Part shown: in pieces, positions 1 to 7,918 of the stretch | Position numbering within the stretch: the first letter of the stretch is position 1 | How the letters are laid out: each line of letters begins with the position of its first letter | NCBI GenBank assembly: GCA_034669525.1 | Contig: JAXDNH010000175.1 | Coordinates: forward strand, 1-26,315 | Length of the DNA stretch: 26,315 nucleotides | From: JAFASC01 sp034669525 | GTDB lineage: Bacteria; Pseudomonadota; Alphaproteobacteria; Rhizobiales; Beijerinckiaceae | Direction: 5' to 3' | Made by a program: the position numbers and the translations under genes | The notes under the pieces: generated by a model | The model's database searches: none | Seen by the model: the letters and a program-made list of their open reading frames with translations, nothing else | What the model was told of the DNA's origin: nothing

Positions 1-773
1 TCGCGGAACGTCACGCCTTCGGCCTTGTAGAAACTTTCATGCGAAGCATTGGCCACGCATTCATTCAGCATCGCGACCTGCAGTCCGCGGCGGTGCACGA
101 CGAAATTGACCAGCGGCTGCGCGAACAGCATGCCGCGCTTGCGCACGGTGTGGAATGTCTTTGCATCCTCGCCGATGGTATCGATGAAATGCTGCAGATT
201 GAGGATTTTGTTCGAAGCGACGAAGAAGCCGTCGTTGAACAGGCGCGCATTTTTCAGATATGGATATTGTTCGCGCTTGTTGTTGTAGACGTATTCGAAG
301 CTCGGCGAGGCGATGATGAAATCCGCCTTGCCCGGCTGCAGCGCGCCGAAGGCGGGACGCAGATCGCGAAACAGGACCACGTCGACGTCGACATAGATCA
401 CTTCATCGAGCGGCAGCGACAGCGCCTGCAGCTTGCGCAAGCGGCGGCGATGGCCGGGAAACAGCGGGTAGAGATCGGCGGCAAGCCGGTCGATTTCGGT
501 CGGCTCATCCTCGACGAGGTTGATGTTGTAGGCGGCGGCGGCGCGCCGCGTGATCGTCAGGTTGTCGTCATAAGGGATGAGGTAGAGGGGCGTCGCGGCG
601 TTCGTCGTGTGATAGCTCTCCAGGAACGGCAGCAGCCAGTCGGCAATTTTGTCGTTGGCGACGATCGCGATGCCGTGGCGCTTGCCGGGCGCGGGCACGC
701 CGGCAGGCGCCGCCGCGCGCTCCGGCGGCGGCTCGCTTGAGAGGACCTGGGAAGTGGCTGATCGGACGCTCAT
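1..773 (-). CDS. Nucleotide-diphospho-sugar transferase-like glycosyltransferase, 3' end cut by window edge
   Basis: The minus strand is open from an ATG at 773 to the window edge, giving about 257 residues without a stop, so the C-terminus is missing. After a low-complexity, Ala/Pro-rich N-terminus of about 30 residues, the protein shows a GT-A-like pattern: a hydrophobic strand (GIAIVAN, 34-40), a central acidic DxD motif in IYVDVDVVLF (D129 and D131) expected to bind a metal-sugar nucleotide, and a later LFNDGFFVAS segment typical of transferases acting on sugar nucleotides. No signal peptide or membrane segment is visible, so it is probably cytosolic. The Shine-Dalgarno sequence is weak (GAAAGA just before the ATG). 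Donor and acceptor cannot be told from the sequence. The assignment to a glycosyltransferase-like fold rests on the DxD context only. Confidence 0.72.
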   Translation of the reverse strand, partial: MSVRSATSQVLSSEPPPERAAAPAGVPAPGKRHGIAIVANDKIADWLLPFLESYHTTNAATPLYLIPYDDNLTITRRAAAAYNINLVEDEPTEIDRLAADLYPLFPGHRRRLRKLQALSLPLDEVIYVDVDVVLFRDLRPAFGALQPGKADFIIASPSFEYVYNNKREQYPYLKNARLFNDGFFVASNKILNLQHFIDTIGEDAKTFHTVRKRGMLFAQPLVNFVVHRRGLQVAMLNECVANASHESFYKAEGVTFR

Positions 774-1327
774 TCTTTCGGATTGCCTCGAAGCCCGCCG
801 GCGGCGGAATGGATCAGGAGGCCTCCTCTCCTTGAAGCCCACCAATGACAACAGATTTGGCCTTTTTCGGGAGAGGCGCGCGGACCTGACGGCGCCGTGG
901 CAGCTGAGGCCCCCTTGCCGGCTGAACGGTCGCCTTTATCCACCCGGCATGGCATTCCTGCGGCACGGGACCGTCGTGGTGCCAAGTGAGGGCTTACCGG
1001 GAGCTCGTGTCTCGCGAGCATCGTAGAGCCGGCGCATTTTTCGTCGGCCGGGTACCGGCAGAGCTTAGCGCAGCTCGTCGCCCCACTCCTCAGCAGCCGT
1101 TCCAACGCTAGCGTTCAGGATCATCAGCCCTGTGACGCCCGCCCAGAACGAGGAGGCATCCGGCCGGAACGATAAGCGCGAGTAGTCTATGGGCTGCGAA
1201 CGCCATGCTCCCGCTGCTGCTTCGAAGGCGAGTGCGGAGCACGCGACGGCATGACGCAGCGCCGCGCGCCGGCCGCTTCGCCCGGACACCAGAGCGCCAG
1301 CTTCGATCCTCCAACGATTCCTCGCGT
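774..1327. other. 554-bp gap with no convincing gene
   Basis: This stretch separates the partial glycosyltransferase from the MarR gene. Short open frames exist on both strands, but none has a good ribosome site together with recognisable protein character. The best is a GTG-started minus-strand frame at 1065-1289 (74 codons) with a possible hydrophobic segment near its end; its frame stays open upstream past the GTG. A 12-bp palindrome, AGGAGGCCTCCT, lies near 817. No tRNA-like or terminator-like structure was recognised. The stretch could be a decayed gene or regulatory spacer. Confidence 0.4.
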
Positions 1328-1873
1328 CTAAGCGGAAGGCGGGACCTGGTTATCGCGATTCTGCTCGTCCCGCAGCATTTCGATGGCGCGGCGGGTCAGC
1401 TCCTCCAGGATGCGATCGAGTTCGGAAATCTGCGGTGACGAGAGGTTCGCGAGCAGATAGGCGTTACGTTCAAAGCCGGCGCGAACCATGACTTCATGCG
1501 TCTCCAGCCCCGCCTCTGTCAGCGCCACGAGCACTTCCCGGCTGTCCCCGGGATTGGTGCTGCGCGCGACAAGCTTGCGGCGAACGAGATTGGACAGCGC
1601 CCGACTGAGCTGCGCCTTGTCCATCCCAAGAAGTTCGGCAAGACCGGCGACGGTGATCGGCTTGCGGCGGCCAAGGACGGCGACAATCCCATATTCGACC
1701 CATGGCAGTCCGACCAGGCGTCGATAGCGCAGCATGGCACCGCGCCGCAGGAAATTGGCGGCAACGATCAGTTTTGACGAGATCGTCTCGACGATCGGAG
1801 CATCCGATGCGGCGGCTTGCGTGTCGATCCGCTTTTCCGAGACAGCCTCACCGGGACGCCCCTGCGCGCTCAT
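1328..1873 (-). CDS. MarR-family transcriptional regulator
   Basis: This is a 181-residue protein. A variable N-terminal tail of about 28 residues precedes a MarR-type winged helix-turn-helix. Helices that would form the dimer domain surround residues 30-60, the helix-turn-helix lies at about 72-98 (VAGLAELLGMDKAQLSRALS), and the wing at about 99-118 carries the usual polar Asp-Ser-Arg turn (GDSREV). A final helix with acidic and leucine positions would complete the dimer interface. MarR proteins usually repress a neighbouring or own promoter and release DNA on binding a small ligand. The ATG at 1873 is supported by GGAAGG about 8 nt upstream. The gene is divergent from the cellulose locus across a 208-bp spacer, so it could control that locus, but the sequence does not prove this. 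Confidence 0.9.
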   Translation of the reverse strand: MSAQGRPGEAVSEKRIDTQAAASDAPIVETISSKLIVAANFLRRGAMLRYRRLVGLPWVEYGIVAVLGRRKPITVAGLAELLGMDKAQLSRALSNLVRRKLVARSTNPGDSREVLVALTEAGLETHEVMVRAGFERNAYLLANLSSPQISELDRILEELTRRAIEMLRDEQNRDNQVPPSA

Positions 1874-1930
1874 AAACGGTACCTTCCCAATTCAGTAACC
1901 AAGAAGAGGCGATCAAGATGCGCGTTCGGG

Positions 1931-1942
1931 CCGGCATGCCGG
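1931..1942. repeat. 12-bp perfect palindrome CCGGCATGCCGG
   Basis: This perfect palindrome lies in the spacer between the divergent MarR gene and bcsS, 58 bp upstream of the MarR start. It could be a protein-binding site, but the sequence is GC-rich and may be chance. Confidence 0.35.
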
Positions 1943-2007
1943 TCAACATAGTTCATTTACCTCGCGGACAACGCGGCAGCACCGATTAAGTTTAAATTTA
2001 GACCCCT

Positions 2008-2019
2008 ATCGTTAACGAT
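2008..2019. promoter_or_regulatory. 12-bp palindrome ATCGTTAACGAT, possible operator in the MarR/bcsS spacer
   Basis: A perfect palindrome sits directly after an AT-rich patch (about 1986-2000), which is the most promoter-like stretch of the 208-bp spacer, and 62 bp before the bcsS start. Its position suits an operator for the divergent MarR regulator or another factor controlling bcsS. It is also compatible with chance; no second full-length copy was found, although its CGTTAACG core recurs inside bcsS near 2454. Confidence 0.4.
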
Positions 2020-2081
2020 GAGGTTACGTTCAAAGGCACGTGCGACCGATCCTGGGCGGGCGTGCAAGAGATAGTCGCGTG

Positions 2082-2828
2082 ATGATCCGCAAGATCGGCA
2101 CTCTCGCTGCCGCTGCATTGCTCGCGTCCCTGGGGGCGGCCCGCGCGGCCGACTGGTACACGGGCGAACGCGTGCAGGAGATCGCGCCGAAACCGCATGT
2201 GGCGATCGACATTGCGGCCACTGCGGACACGCAGGGGTCGGTCTTCGGCACCGTGATCGGGACAATCGCGCCTTTCGACGGGCTCGACGAGGATGGCGTC
2301 CGTCTGCGGCTGACCGGTGTGCTCGGCCGCTATTCTTATGTCGGTTCCAATGGGATTGGCCGCGTGACCGGCACGCAGAGCGACGGCTCGTTGATGGTGG
2401 GCTACGAATGGGTGCTCCGCGCAGCGACCGTGGCGATCTATGTCGGCGCCGACGTTAACGAAAATCAGCTGTCGGTGAACGACCCGGGGAACGCCTCGAA
2501 GGGGCTGCACGTCGGCGGCAAGGTTGCCGTCGATTTCTATGTCAACCCAACGCCCTATTCGATGGTGTCGGGCGTGGTTTCCTATGCAAGTGCAAACAAC
2601 GCCTACTATTCCCGGTTCAAGGCCGGTCTGGCGGTCGCCCCGCAGCTCTATGTCGGGCCCGAACTTCTTGTGCTTGGGGACAATTTCTACAGCCAGTGGC
2701 GGGTAGGCCTGCACCTGACCGGCCTGCGGCTGGGGGCAATGCAGTTCGGGATATCGGGCGGCTACCTCGACGACAAAGTGCGCGGCCACGGTGGTTACGG
2801 AATCGTCGACGCCCGCCTGACATTCTGA
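2082..2828 (+). CDS. bcsS: Cellulose biosynthesis protein BcsS
   Basis: This encodes a secreted protein of 248 residues. I chose the ATG at 2082 (MIRKIGTL) over an in-frame start 42 bp upstream because AAGAG lies about 12 nt before it and because it gives a clean signal peptide: a basic start, a hydrophobic core, and cleavage after AARA just before ADWYTG. The mature part is rich in Gly, Tyr and alternating hydrophobic residues and ends in Phe (ARLTF). This is the pattern of an outer-membrane beta-barrel or beta-rich periplasmic protein. BcsS is an alphaproteobacterial accessory protein found beside bcsA; its biochemical role is not established. Here it lies 110 bp before bcsA on the same strand, so it is probably part of the same locus, though a separate bcsA promoter is possible. 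Confidence 0.85.
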   Translation: MIRKIGTLAAAALLASLGAARAADWYTGERVQEIAPKPHVAIDIAATADTQGSVFGTVIGTIAPFDGLDEDGVRLRLTGVLGRYSYVGSNGIGRVTGTQSDGSLMVGYEWVLRAATVAIYVGADVNENQLSVNDPGNASKGLHVGGKVAVDFYVNPTPYSMVSGVVSYASANNAYYSRFKAGLAVAPQLYVGPELLVLGDNFYSQWRVGLHLTGLRLGAMQFGISGGYLDDKVRGHGGYGIVDARLTF

Positions 2829-2835
2829 AACGGTG

Positions 2836-2897
2836 CATTAACCACGCCGCTGCTGCAGGCCCATCCGAAACAGCATTTTACCCATCCCATTAACCAC
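2836..2897 (+). promoter_or_regulatory. Two direct copies of CATTAACCAC before bcsA
   Basis: The ten-base word CATTAACCAC occurs at 2836-2845 and again at 2888-2897, 52 bp apart, in the 110-bp spacer between bcsS and bcsA. TTAACC resembles the half-site recognised by the cell-cycle regulator CtrA in alphaproteobacteria. The pair may be a regulatory site for bcsA, but this rests on similarity to the consensus only. Confidence 0.35.
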
Positions 2898-2938
2898 CGC
2901 TCCCTAAGCTCGTTGACGTTAACAAACGAGACGGTGCG

Positions 2939-5218
2939 ATGGGGGCGATCAAGGTTACCGCTTGGTTGGCGTCGGGCGCGTTCGCGATCCTTCTGCTCAC
3001 CCAGCCGGTGAGCGTCGAAGCCCAACGCACGCTTAGTCTCACGATCATTGTCGTGATGATAGCCGTATGGTGGTTCGTTCCGACCCGCCACGGCCGGCAG
3101 CTGTTTCTCGCCTTAGGCAGTTTCGTTGCCATTCGCTACATGTACTGGCGTATCACCAATACGCTGCCGTCGTGGTCCGATCCTGTCGGCTTTTCGCTCG
3201 GCACGATGCTGCTGCTCGCCGAGCTATATTGCGTTCTCATCCTCGTCATCAGTCTGATCATCAACGTCGATCCGCTCGAACGCGAAAGGCTGCCGCGCGA
3301 AGAAGACGACGACAAGCTGCCAACTGTGGACGTCTTCATCCCAACCTATAACGAAGACGAATACATCCTGGCGATGACGGTCGCCGCCGCCAAAAACATG
3401 GATTATCCGCCGGAGAAGCTGAAAGTCTGGCTTCTCGACGATGGAGGAACGGAGCAGAAGTGTAACGATCCCAACCCGGAAAAGGCAGCCGCTGCGATGC
3501 AGCGGCGCGTATCGTTGCAGCTTTTGTGTTCGCAGCTCGGTGCCGTTTATCATACGCGGGAGCGCAACGAGCATGCGAAGGCCGGAAACATGAATGCGGC
3601 GCTCGCCCACTCGACGGGCGAGATCGTCGTTGTGTTCGACGCCGACCACGCGCCGTTCCGCAGCTTCCTGCGCGAGACCGTCGGCTATTTCGCCCGCGAC
3701 CCGAAGTTGTTTCTGGTTCAGACCCCGCACGTCTTCCTCAACCCGGATCCGATCGAGCGAAACTTACGAACGTTCCAATGCATGCCGTCCGAAAACGAGA
3801 TGTTCTATTCGGTCACGCAGCGCGGCCTCGACAAATGGAACGCCTCTTTCTTCTGCGGCTCGGCGGCGCTGCTGCGCCGTTCCGCTCTCAAGACCACGGG
3901 CGGCTTCTCCGGCATCACGATAACCGAAGATTGCGAGACCGCGTTCGAACTGCATTCAAAGGGCTGGACGAGCGTTTTCGTCGATGAGCCGCTGATCGCC
4001 GGACTGCAGCCGGAGACTTTTGCATCCTTTGTCGGCCAGCGCTCGCGCTGGTGTCAGGGCATGTTCCAGATACTGCTTCTGAAGAATCCGGCGTTGAAAC
4101 GCGGCCTGAAGGTCATCCAAAAGCTCGCCTATCTCTCGAGCATGACCTTCTGGTTCTTTCCGATTCCGCGGCTCGTCTTCATGCTTGCGCCGCTCACGCA
4201 CATCTTTTTCGACGTGAAGATTTTCACCTCGAATCTCGACGAAGCGATCGGCTACACCGCGACGTATATGTGCGTGAACATCATGCTGCAGAACTATCTC
4301 TACGGCAAAGTGCGCTGGCCGTGGGTGTCCGAACTCTACGAATATGTGCAGGGTCTCTACCTCGTCAAAGCAATCATCTCGGTTGCTCTGCGTCCGCGTA
4401 AACCTACCTTCAACGTGACCGCGAAGGGGATCACGCTCGAAAACAACCACCTCTCCGATCTCGCCTGGCCATTCTTTGCGATGTACGGCCTGCTTCTTCT
4501 CGGCAGCGCCACCGCGCTTTATCGCTACCTCTACGAGCCCGGTGTGACGAATCTCATGCTCGTCGTCGGGCTCTGGAATGCCTTTAACATGGTTATCGCC
4601 GGCGCCGGGCTCGGCTGCGTCGCCGAGCGGCGCGAACCACGCCGGCATCCGCGGCTGACCATCGAGCGCAGCGGCACGCTGTCGATGAAGGACGGGACTG
4701 TTGTTCCCGTTCTCATCCGCGATGTGTCTGCGGGCGGCTGCTCTGTCGTGCCCGCTGGCTCGCTCTCGGACCTTCCGACGATTACCGACGGCACCGATGG
4801 CCGGCTCTCGATCGAGCCGCGCGGCGCGATGGTTGGCGCGCATTCGCTCCCCGCAATCGTGCGGCATATGTCCGGCACCAGCGACGATATCCGCTACGGA
4901 TTGCAGTTCGGCGAGATCAGCGCGGTCGAATATTATGTCCTTGCCGATCTCATGTACGGCGATGCGGATGCGATAAAACGGTTCCTGGCAAGTCGCCGCA
5001 AGCACAAAAACGTTCTTGCCGGCACGCTTACCTTCATGCGTTGGGGATTCATCGAGCCGTTTCGCGCGTTCGCTTATCTCCTGGGCGCAGCAGGCAACAA
5101 GCCCGCAGATCGTGCGCTTCCCTCCAATGTTCCCGCAACCGTCTGGCTGAGGCGTCTCGCGCGCATCGGCAAGGCGGAGGCGTCAGTCAGTCCAAAGCCT
5201 CTACAGAAGGTCGCTTAA
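2939..5218 (+). CDS. bcsA: Cellulose synthase catalytic subunit BcsA (UDP-forming), with PilZ domain
   Basis: This is a 759-residue family 2 inner-membrane glycosyltransferase that polymerises UDP-glucose into beta-1,4-glucan and feeds the chain through its own membrane channel. N-terminal membrane helices (about 5-110) are followed by the cytosolic GT domain, with D167-D168 (LLDDGG), the metal-binding D234-A-D236, FFCGS at 304-308, the TED catalytic motif at 329-331 and the acceptor-site Q367-x-x-R370-W371. Further membrane helices span about 400-555. A PilZ domain then shows the arginine cluster at 564-572 and D595-x-S597-x-x-G600, so c-di-GMP activation is expected. All key residues are present. 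The length matches other alphaproteobacterial BcsA proteins, which lack the extra N-terminal part of the E. coli enzyme. The Shine-Dalgarno sequence is weak (GAGACGG). bcsB follows after 15 bp. Confidence 0.98.
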   Translation: MGAIKVTAWLASGAFAILLLTQPVSVEAQRTLSLTIIVVMIAVWWFVPTRHGRQLFLALGSFVAIRYMYWRITNTLPSWSDPVGFSLGTMLLLAELYCVLILVISLIINVDPLERERLPREEDDDKLPTVDVFIPTYNEDEYILAMTVAAAKNMDYPPEKLKVWLLDDGGTEQKCNDPNPEKAAAAMQRRVSLQLLCSQLGAVYHTRERNEHAKAGNMNAALAHSTGEIVVVFDADHAPFRSFLRETVGYFARDPKLFLVQTPHVFLNPDPIERNLRTFQCMPSENEMFYSVTQRGLDKWNASFFCGSAALLRRSALKTTGGFSGITITEDCETAFELHSKGWTSVFVDEPLIAGLQPETFASFVGQRSRWCQGMFQILLLKNPALKRGLKVIQKLAYLSSMTFWFFPIPRLVFMLAPLTHIFFDVKIFTSNLDEAIGYTATYMCVNIMLQNYLYGKVRWPWVSELYEYVQGLYLVKAIISVALRPRKPTFNVTAKGITLENNHLSDLAWPFFAMYGLLLLGSATALYRYLYEPGVTNLMLVVGLWNAFNMVIAGAGLGCVAERREPRRHPRLTIERSGTLSMKDGTVVPVLIRDVSAGGCSVVPAGSLSDLPTITDGTDGRLSIEPRGAMVGAHSLPAIVRHMSGTSDDIRYGLQFGEISAVEYYVLADLMYGDADAIKRFLASRRKHKNVLAGTLTFMRWGFIEPFRAFAYLLGAAGNKPADRALPSNVPATVWLRRLARIGKAEASVSPKPLQKVA

Positions 5219-5233
5219 AGTCAGAAGAGCTGG

Positions 5234-7918
5234 ATGCGTAGAGTTGGCATATCAGGATCGTTGATGGTCGCCGTTGCGACCGTTGGGATCGCGCTCGCCG
5301 CGAGGCATGCGCGCGCCCAGGCGATCTTTACGACCGTGCCGACGTCGCTGACGGGGATGGCCGGCATGCAGCGCATCCAAACGCCATCGATGCCCTGGAT
5401 GCGGCCGCAGGAGCTGGCAAGAGCGGCCGAGCCGCAGATTGCGCCCCCGGCGAATACGAATCCGCTTGCGCAATTGCACGCCGATCCGCTGGCGGAACCC
5501 CGGATCGAAAGGGGCGACCAGACCACGCCAAGCATTGTCGCCAAACCGGTGGCACGTGCCTCGCCGGTTGAATCGCGTCCGTCCTCGACCGTGCTTCGCC
5601 ATCTGACGAACAACCTGCAGGGCTTCCGCCTCGCGGGCGAAGTCGCGACGTCGGAATGGCCGATGTATCTCACCGAGACGCAGGCGCGAGCGAACCTGGA
5701 ATTCCAGGTCGGCTTCATCGCCGCAGTTTCGGTGATGCCGGAAGCATCGACCCTGCAGCTGATGATCAACGACATAGTCGTTGGCGAGACATTCGTGCGG
5801 GCGACGAGCGCGGTGAAGACGGTGCGCTTCAAGGTGCCGCCGGGGCTGATCCGGGTCGGGCTGAACTCGGTGCGTCTGACAACGGAGCTTCGGCACCGCG
5901 TCGATTGCTCGATTCCCGCGACGTACGAGCTTTGGATGCAGATCGACCCGACGCAGACCGGGCTCATCCTGCCGCGGGAGGACAACGGCGTGACAAGCCT
6001 CGCCGACTTGCCCGCGTTGCCGCCCGATGCGCAAGGCGCGCTGCCGATCCGCGCCGTCGTTCCCGATAAGACCAATGCCGCCAATCTCGAGCGCATTCTC
6101 GCCGCGGCGCAGGCGATCTCGCTCGTTGGCCGCTTTGAACAGCCGGTCGTCGACGTCGGCCCGCTGGCCGACGGCGAATACGGCATCAATCTCGTCGTCG
6201 GCACGCATGCCGAGGTTTTGAAGCTGTTTGATCCCGGCACGATCAACACTGCCGCAAGCTCCGGACTCGAAATTTTGCCGGCGGCGCCGGCACGGCGCAC
6301 GACGATCGTGGTCACCGGCGCGACCGAAAAGAACGTCGCGGACGCGCTCGGCTTGTTTGTTCCGGCAACCGAGATGCGCGGCACGCCGGCGGGCTTGCGC
6401 GGCGCCGCCGCGTTTCCGGGCTACCGCATGGGCGGTGCGCAGCGCGTCAAGCTGCGTGAGCTCGGCGTGGTCAGCCAGGAATTCAACGGGCGGCTGTTCC
6501 GTCTCGCGTTCAACATCATCCTGCCGCCGGATTATTTTTCCGCCGATTACGGCAAGGCGACGATCCGCCTCGCCGGCGGTTATGCCGCCGGCCTGACGAC
6601 GGAAGCGCAGATCGTCGTCAGCGCCAATGGCCGCAATGCGGTCAGCGTGCAGCTGCCGAAATCCTCCGGCGACGTCTTCCAGGACAATGCCGTGCCGCTG
6701 CCGCTCGGCTATTTGCGGCCGGGCCTGAACCGCATCGAGATCGAAGCGCACTTGCCTGTCGAGGACGACAAAACCTGCGATCCGCTTGCCGCCGTCGCGG
6801 GATCGAAGCGCTTTCTCCTGCTCGATTCGACCGAGCTCGAACTGCCGCCGATCGCGCGCATTGCGCGCATGCCCGATCTTTCGGTGACCGCGACCGGCGG
6901 CTTTCCCTATGTCGGCGGCGATGGAACGCGCCCGAAACTTGTTCTGCCTTCGCCCGATCGCGACACGATCGGCGCGGCCGCGACGATCACGGCGCGCATG
7001 GCCGTCATCGCCGGGCGGCCGATCAACTTCCGCCTCGTCACCAGCGCGTCCGCCAAAGAGCCCGGCTCTGCGTTGGTCATCGGCGCGTTCGACACGATCG
7101 AACCGGGGCTGATGAAGAGCGTCGGCATCGATGTCGATGCTTTGCGCACGACATGGGTCAATCGCGCCGTCGTCGAGCGGAAAGATGGCGATCCCATTCT
7201 GCCACGCTACGAGCAGATGGCGCGCGACCGCCTCATGCTGCAGCGGAACTTTCCGGCTGCGTGCCGCGCGTCGCGCCTGCCGGACGCGCTGCGTGTCGCG
7301 GCTCTCGCGCGCAAGCAGGGCATCGACCACACCGCCACGGGCACAACGCCGGCCGCGCCCGCGCAGCCGAGCCGCGACCTGTTCAATGAATGGGACAAGA
7401 AGGTCAACGGCCAGAGTCGCCTGACGACGATGGTGATGAACATCGTCGCGCGGTCGAGCGAATATCTGAAGATGAAGTCGCAAGGCGCGATCTCGTGGGT
7501 GGACGCCACATTCGGGCCTCCGCCGCCGGGCCCGGCCTTTTCGCCCACGACCTCAATGGTTGTGGCGCAGGGCATGACGGGCGAGCGCCGCGACTCCGTG
7601 ACGACGCTCGTCACCGCGCCGAACGCATCGATGCTGGTGCAGGCCGCGGCCTGCCTCGTCGATCCCCGCGTCTGGCAACAGATTGCCGGGCGCGTCGCCG
7701 TGCTCGATGCGAGCGAAGGCAAAGTGTCGAGCATTGCGGTGCAGCAGACGCACCTCGTCGTAACCGCGCCGCTGACAGTTTCCAACATGCGGCTGATCAC
7801 GGCGGGATGGCTGTCGCTCAACACGGAAATGTACGTCATCGGCGCGCTTCTGCTCGGTCTCGTGCTAGCCGGCACGACGACGCTCTTTGTGCGCAGCGTC
7901 GGACGGAGCCACGGATGA
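5234..7918 (+). CDS. bcsB: Cellulose synthase periplasmic subunit BcsB
   Basis: This 894-residue protein is the membrane-anchored periplasmic partner of BcsA; it receives the nascent glucan and its C-terminal helix is needed for BcsA activity. The ATG at 5234 has AGAAGAG 5-11 nt upstream. A signal peptide of about 28 residues ends ARHARA before QAIF. A Pro/Ala-rich linker (about 30-115) precedes the conserved beta-rich body beginning near FRLAGEVATSEWPMYL, where alternating carbohydrate-binding and flavodoxin-like domains of BcsB are expected. A single membrane helix at about 866-887 (MYVIGALLLGLVLAGTTTLF) is followed by a short basic tail. The stop codon overlaps the bcsZ start (ATGA), which suggests translational coupling. 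The extended N-terminal linker is longer than I would expect from the E. coli protein. Confidence 0.97.
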   Translation: MRRVGISGSLMVAVATVGIALAARHARAQAIFTTVPTSLTGMAGMQRIQTPSMPWMRPQELARAAEPQIAPPANTNPLAQLHADPLAEPRIERGDQTTPSIVAKPVARASPVESRPSSTVLRHLTNNLQGFRLAGEVATSEWPMYLTETQARANLEFQVGFIAAVSVMPEASTLQLMINDIVVGETFVRATSAVKTVRFKVPPGLIRVGLNSVRLTTELRHRVDCSIPATYELWMQIDPTQTGLILPREDNGVTSLADLPALPPDAQGALPIRAVVPDKTNAANLERILAAAQAISLVGRFEQPVVDVGPLADGEYGINLVVGTHAEVLKLFDPGTINTAASSGLEILPAAPARRTTIVVTGATEKNVADALGLFVPATEMRGTPAGLRGAAAFPGYRMGGAQRVKLRELGVVSQEFNGRLFRLAFNIILPPDYFSADYGKATIRLAGGYAAGLTTEAQIVVSANGRNAVSVQLPKSSGDVFQDNAVPLPLGYLRPGLNRIEIEAHLPVEDDKTCDPLAAVAGSKRFLLLDSTELELPPIARIARMPDLSVTATGGFPYVGGDGTRPKLVLPSPDRDTIGAAATITARMAVIAGRPINFRLVTSASAKEPGSALVIGAFDTIEPGLMKSVGIDVDALRTTWVNRAVVERKDGDPILPRYEQMARDRLMLQRNFPAACRASRLPDALRVAALARKQGIDHTATGTTPAAPAQPSRDLFNEWDKKVNGQSRLTTMVMNIVARSSEYLKMKSQGAISWVDATFGPPPPGPAFSPTTSMVVAQGMTGERRDSVTTLVTAPNASMLVQAAACLVDPRVWQQIAGRVAVLDASEGKVSSIAVQQTHLVVTAPLTVSNMRLITAGWLSLNTEMYVIGALLLGLVLAGTTTLFVRSVGRSHG

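Noticed and set aside
39..740. Long plus-strand open frame opposite the left-edge glycosyltransferase
   Set aside because: The minus strand encodes a protein with a clear GT-like DxD motif across the same bases; the plus-strand product is an Arg/Gly/Val-rich antisense translation with no family character.
5252..7483. Very long minus-strand open frame antisense to bcsB
   Set aside because: Such frames are common opposite GC-rich genes; the product is Arg/Asp-rich and the plus strand encodes an unmistakable BcsB.
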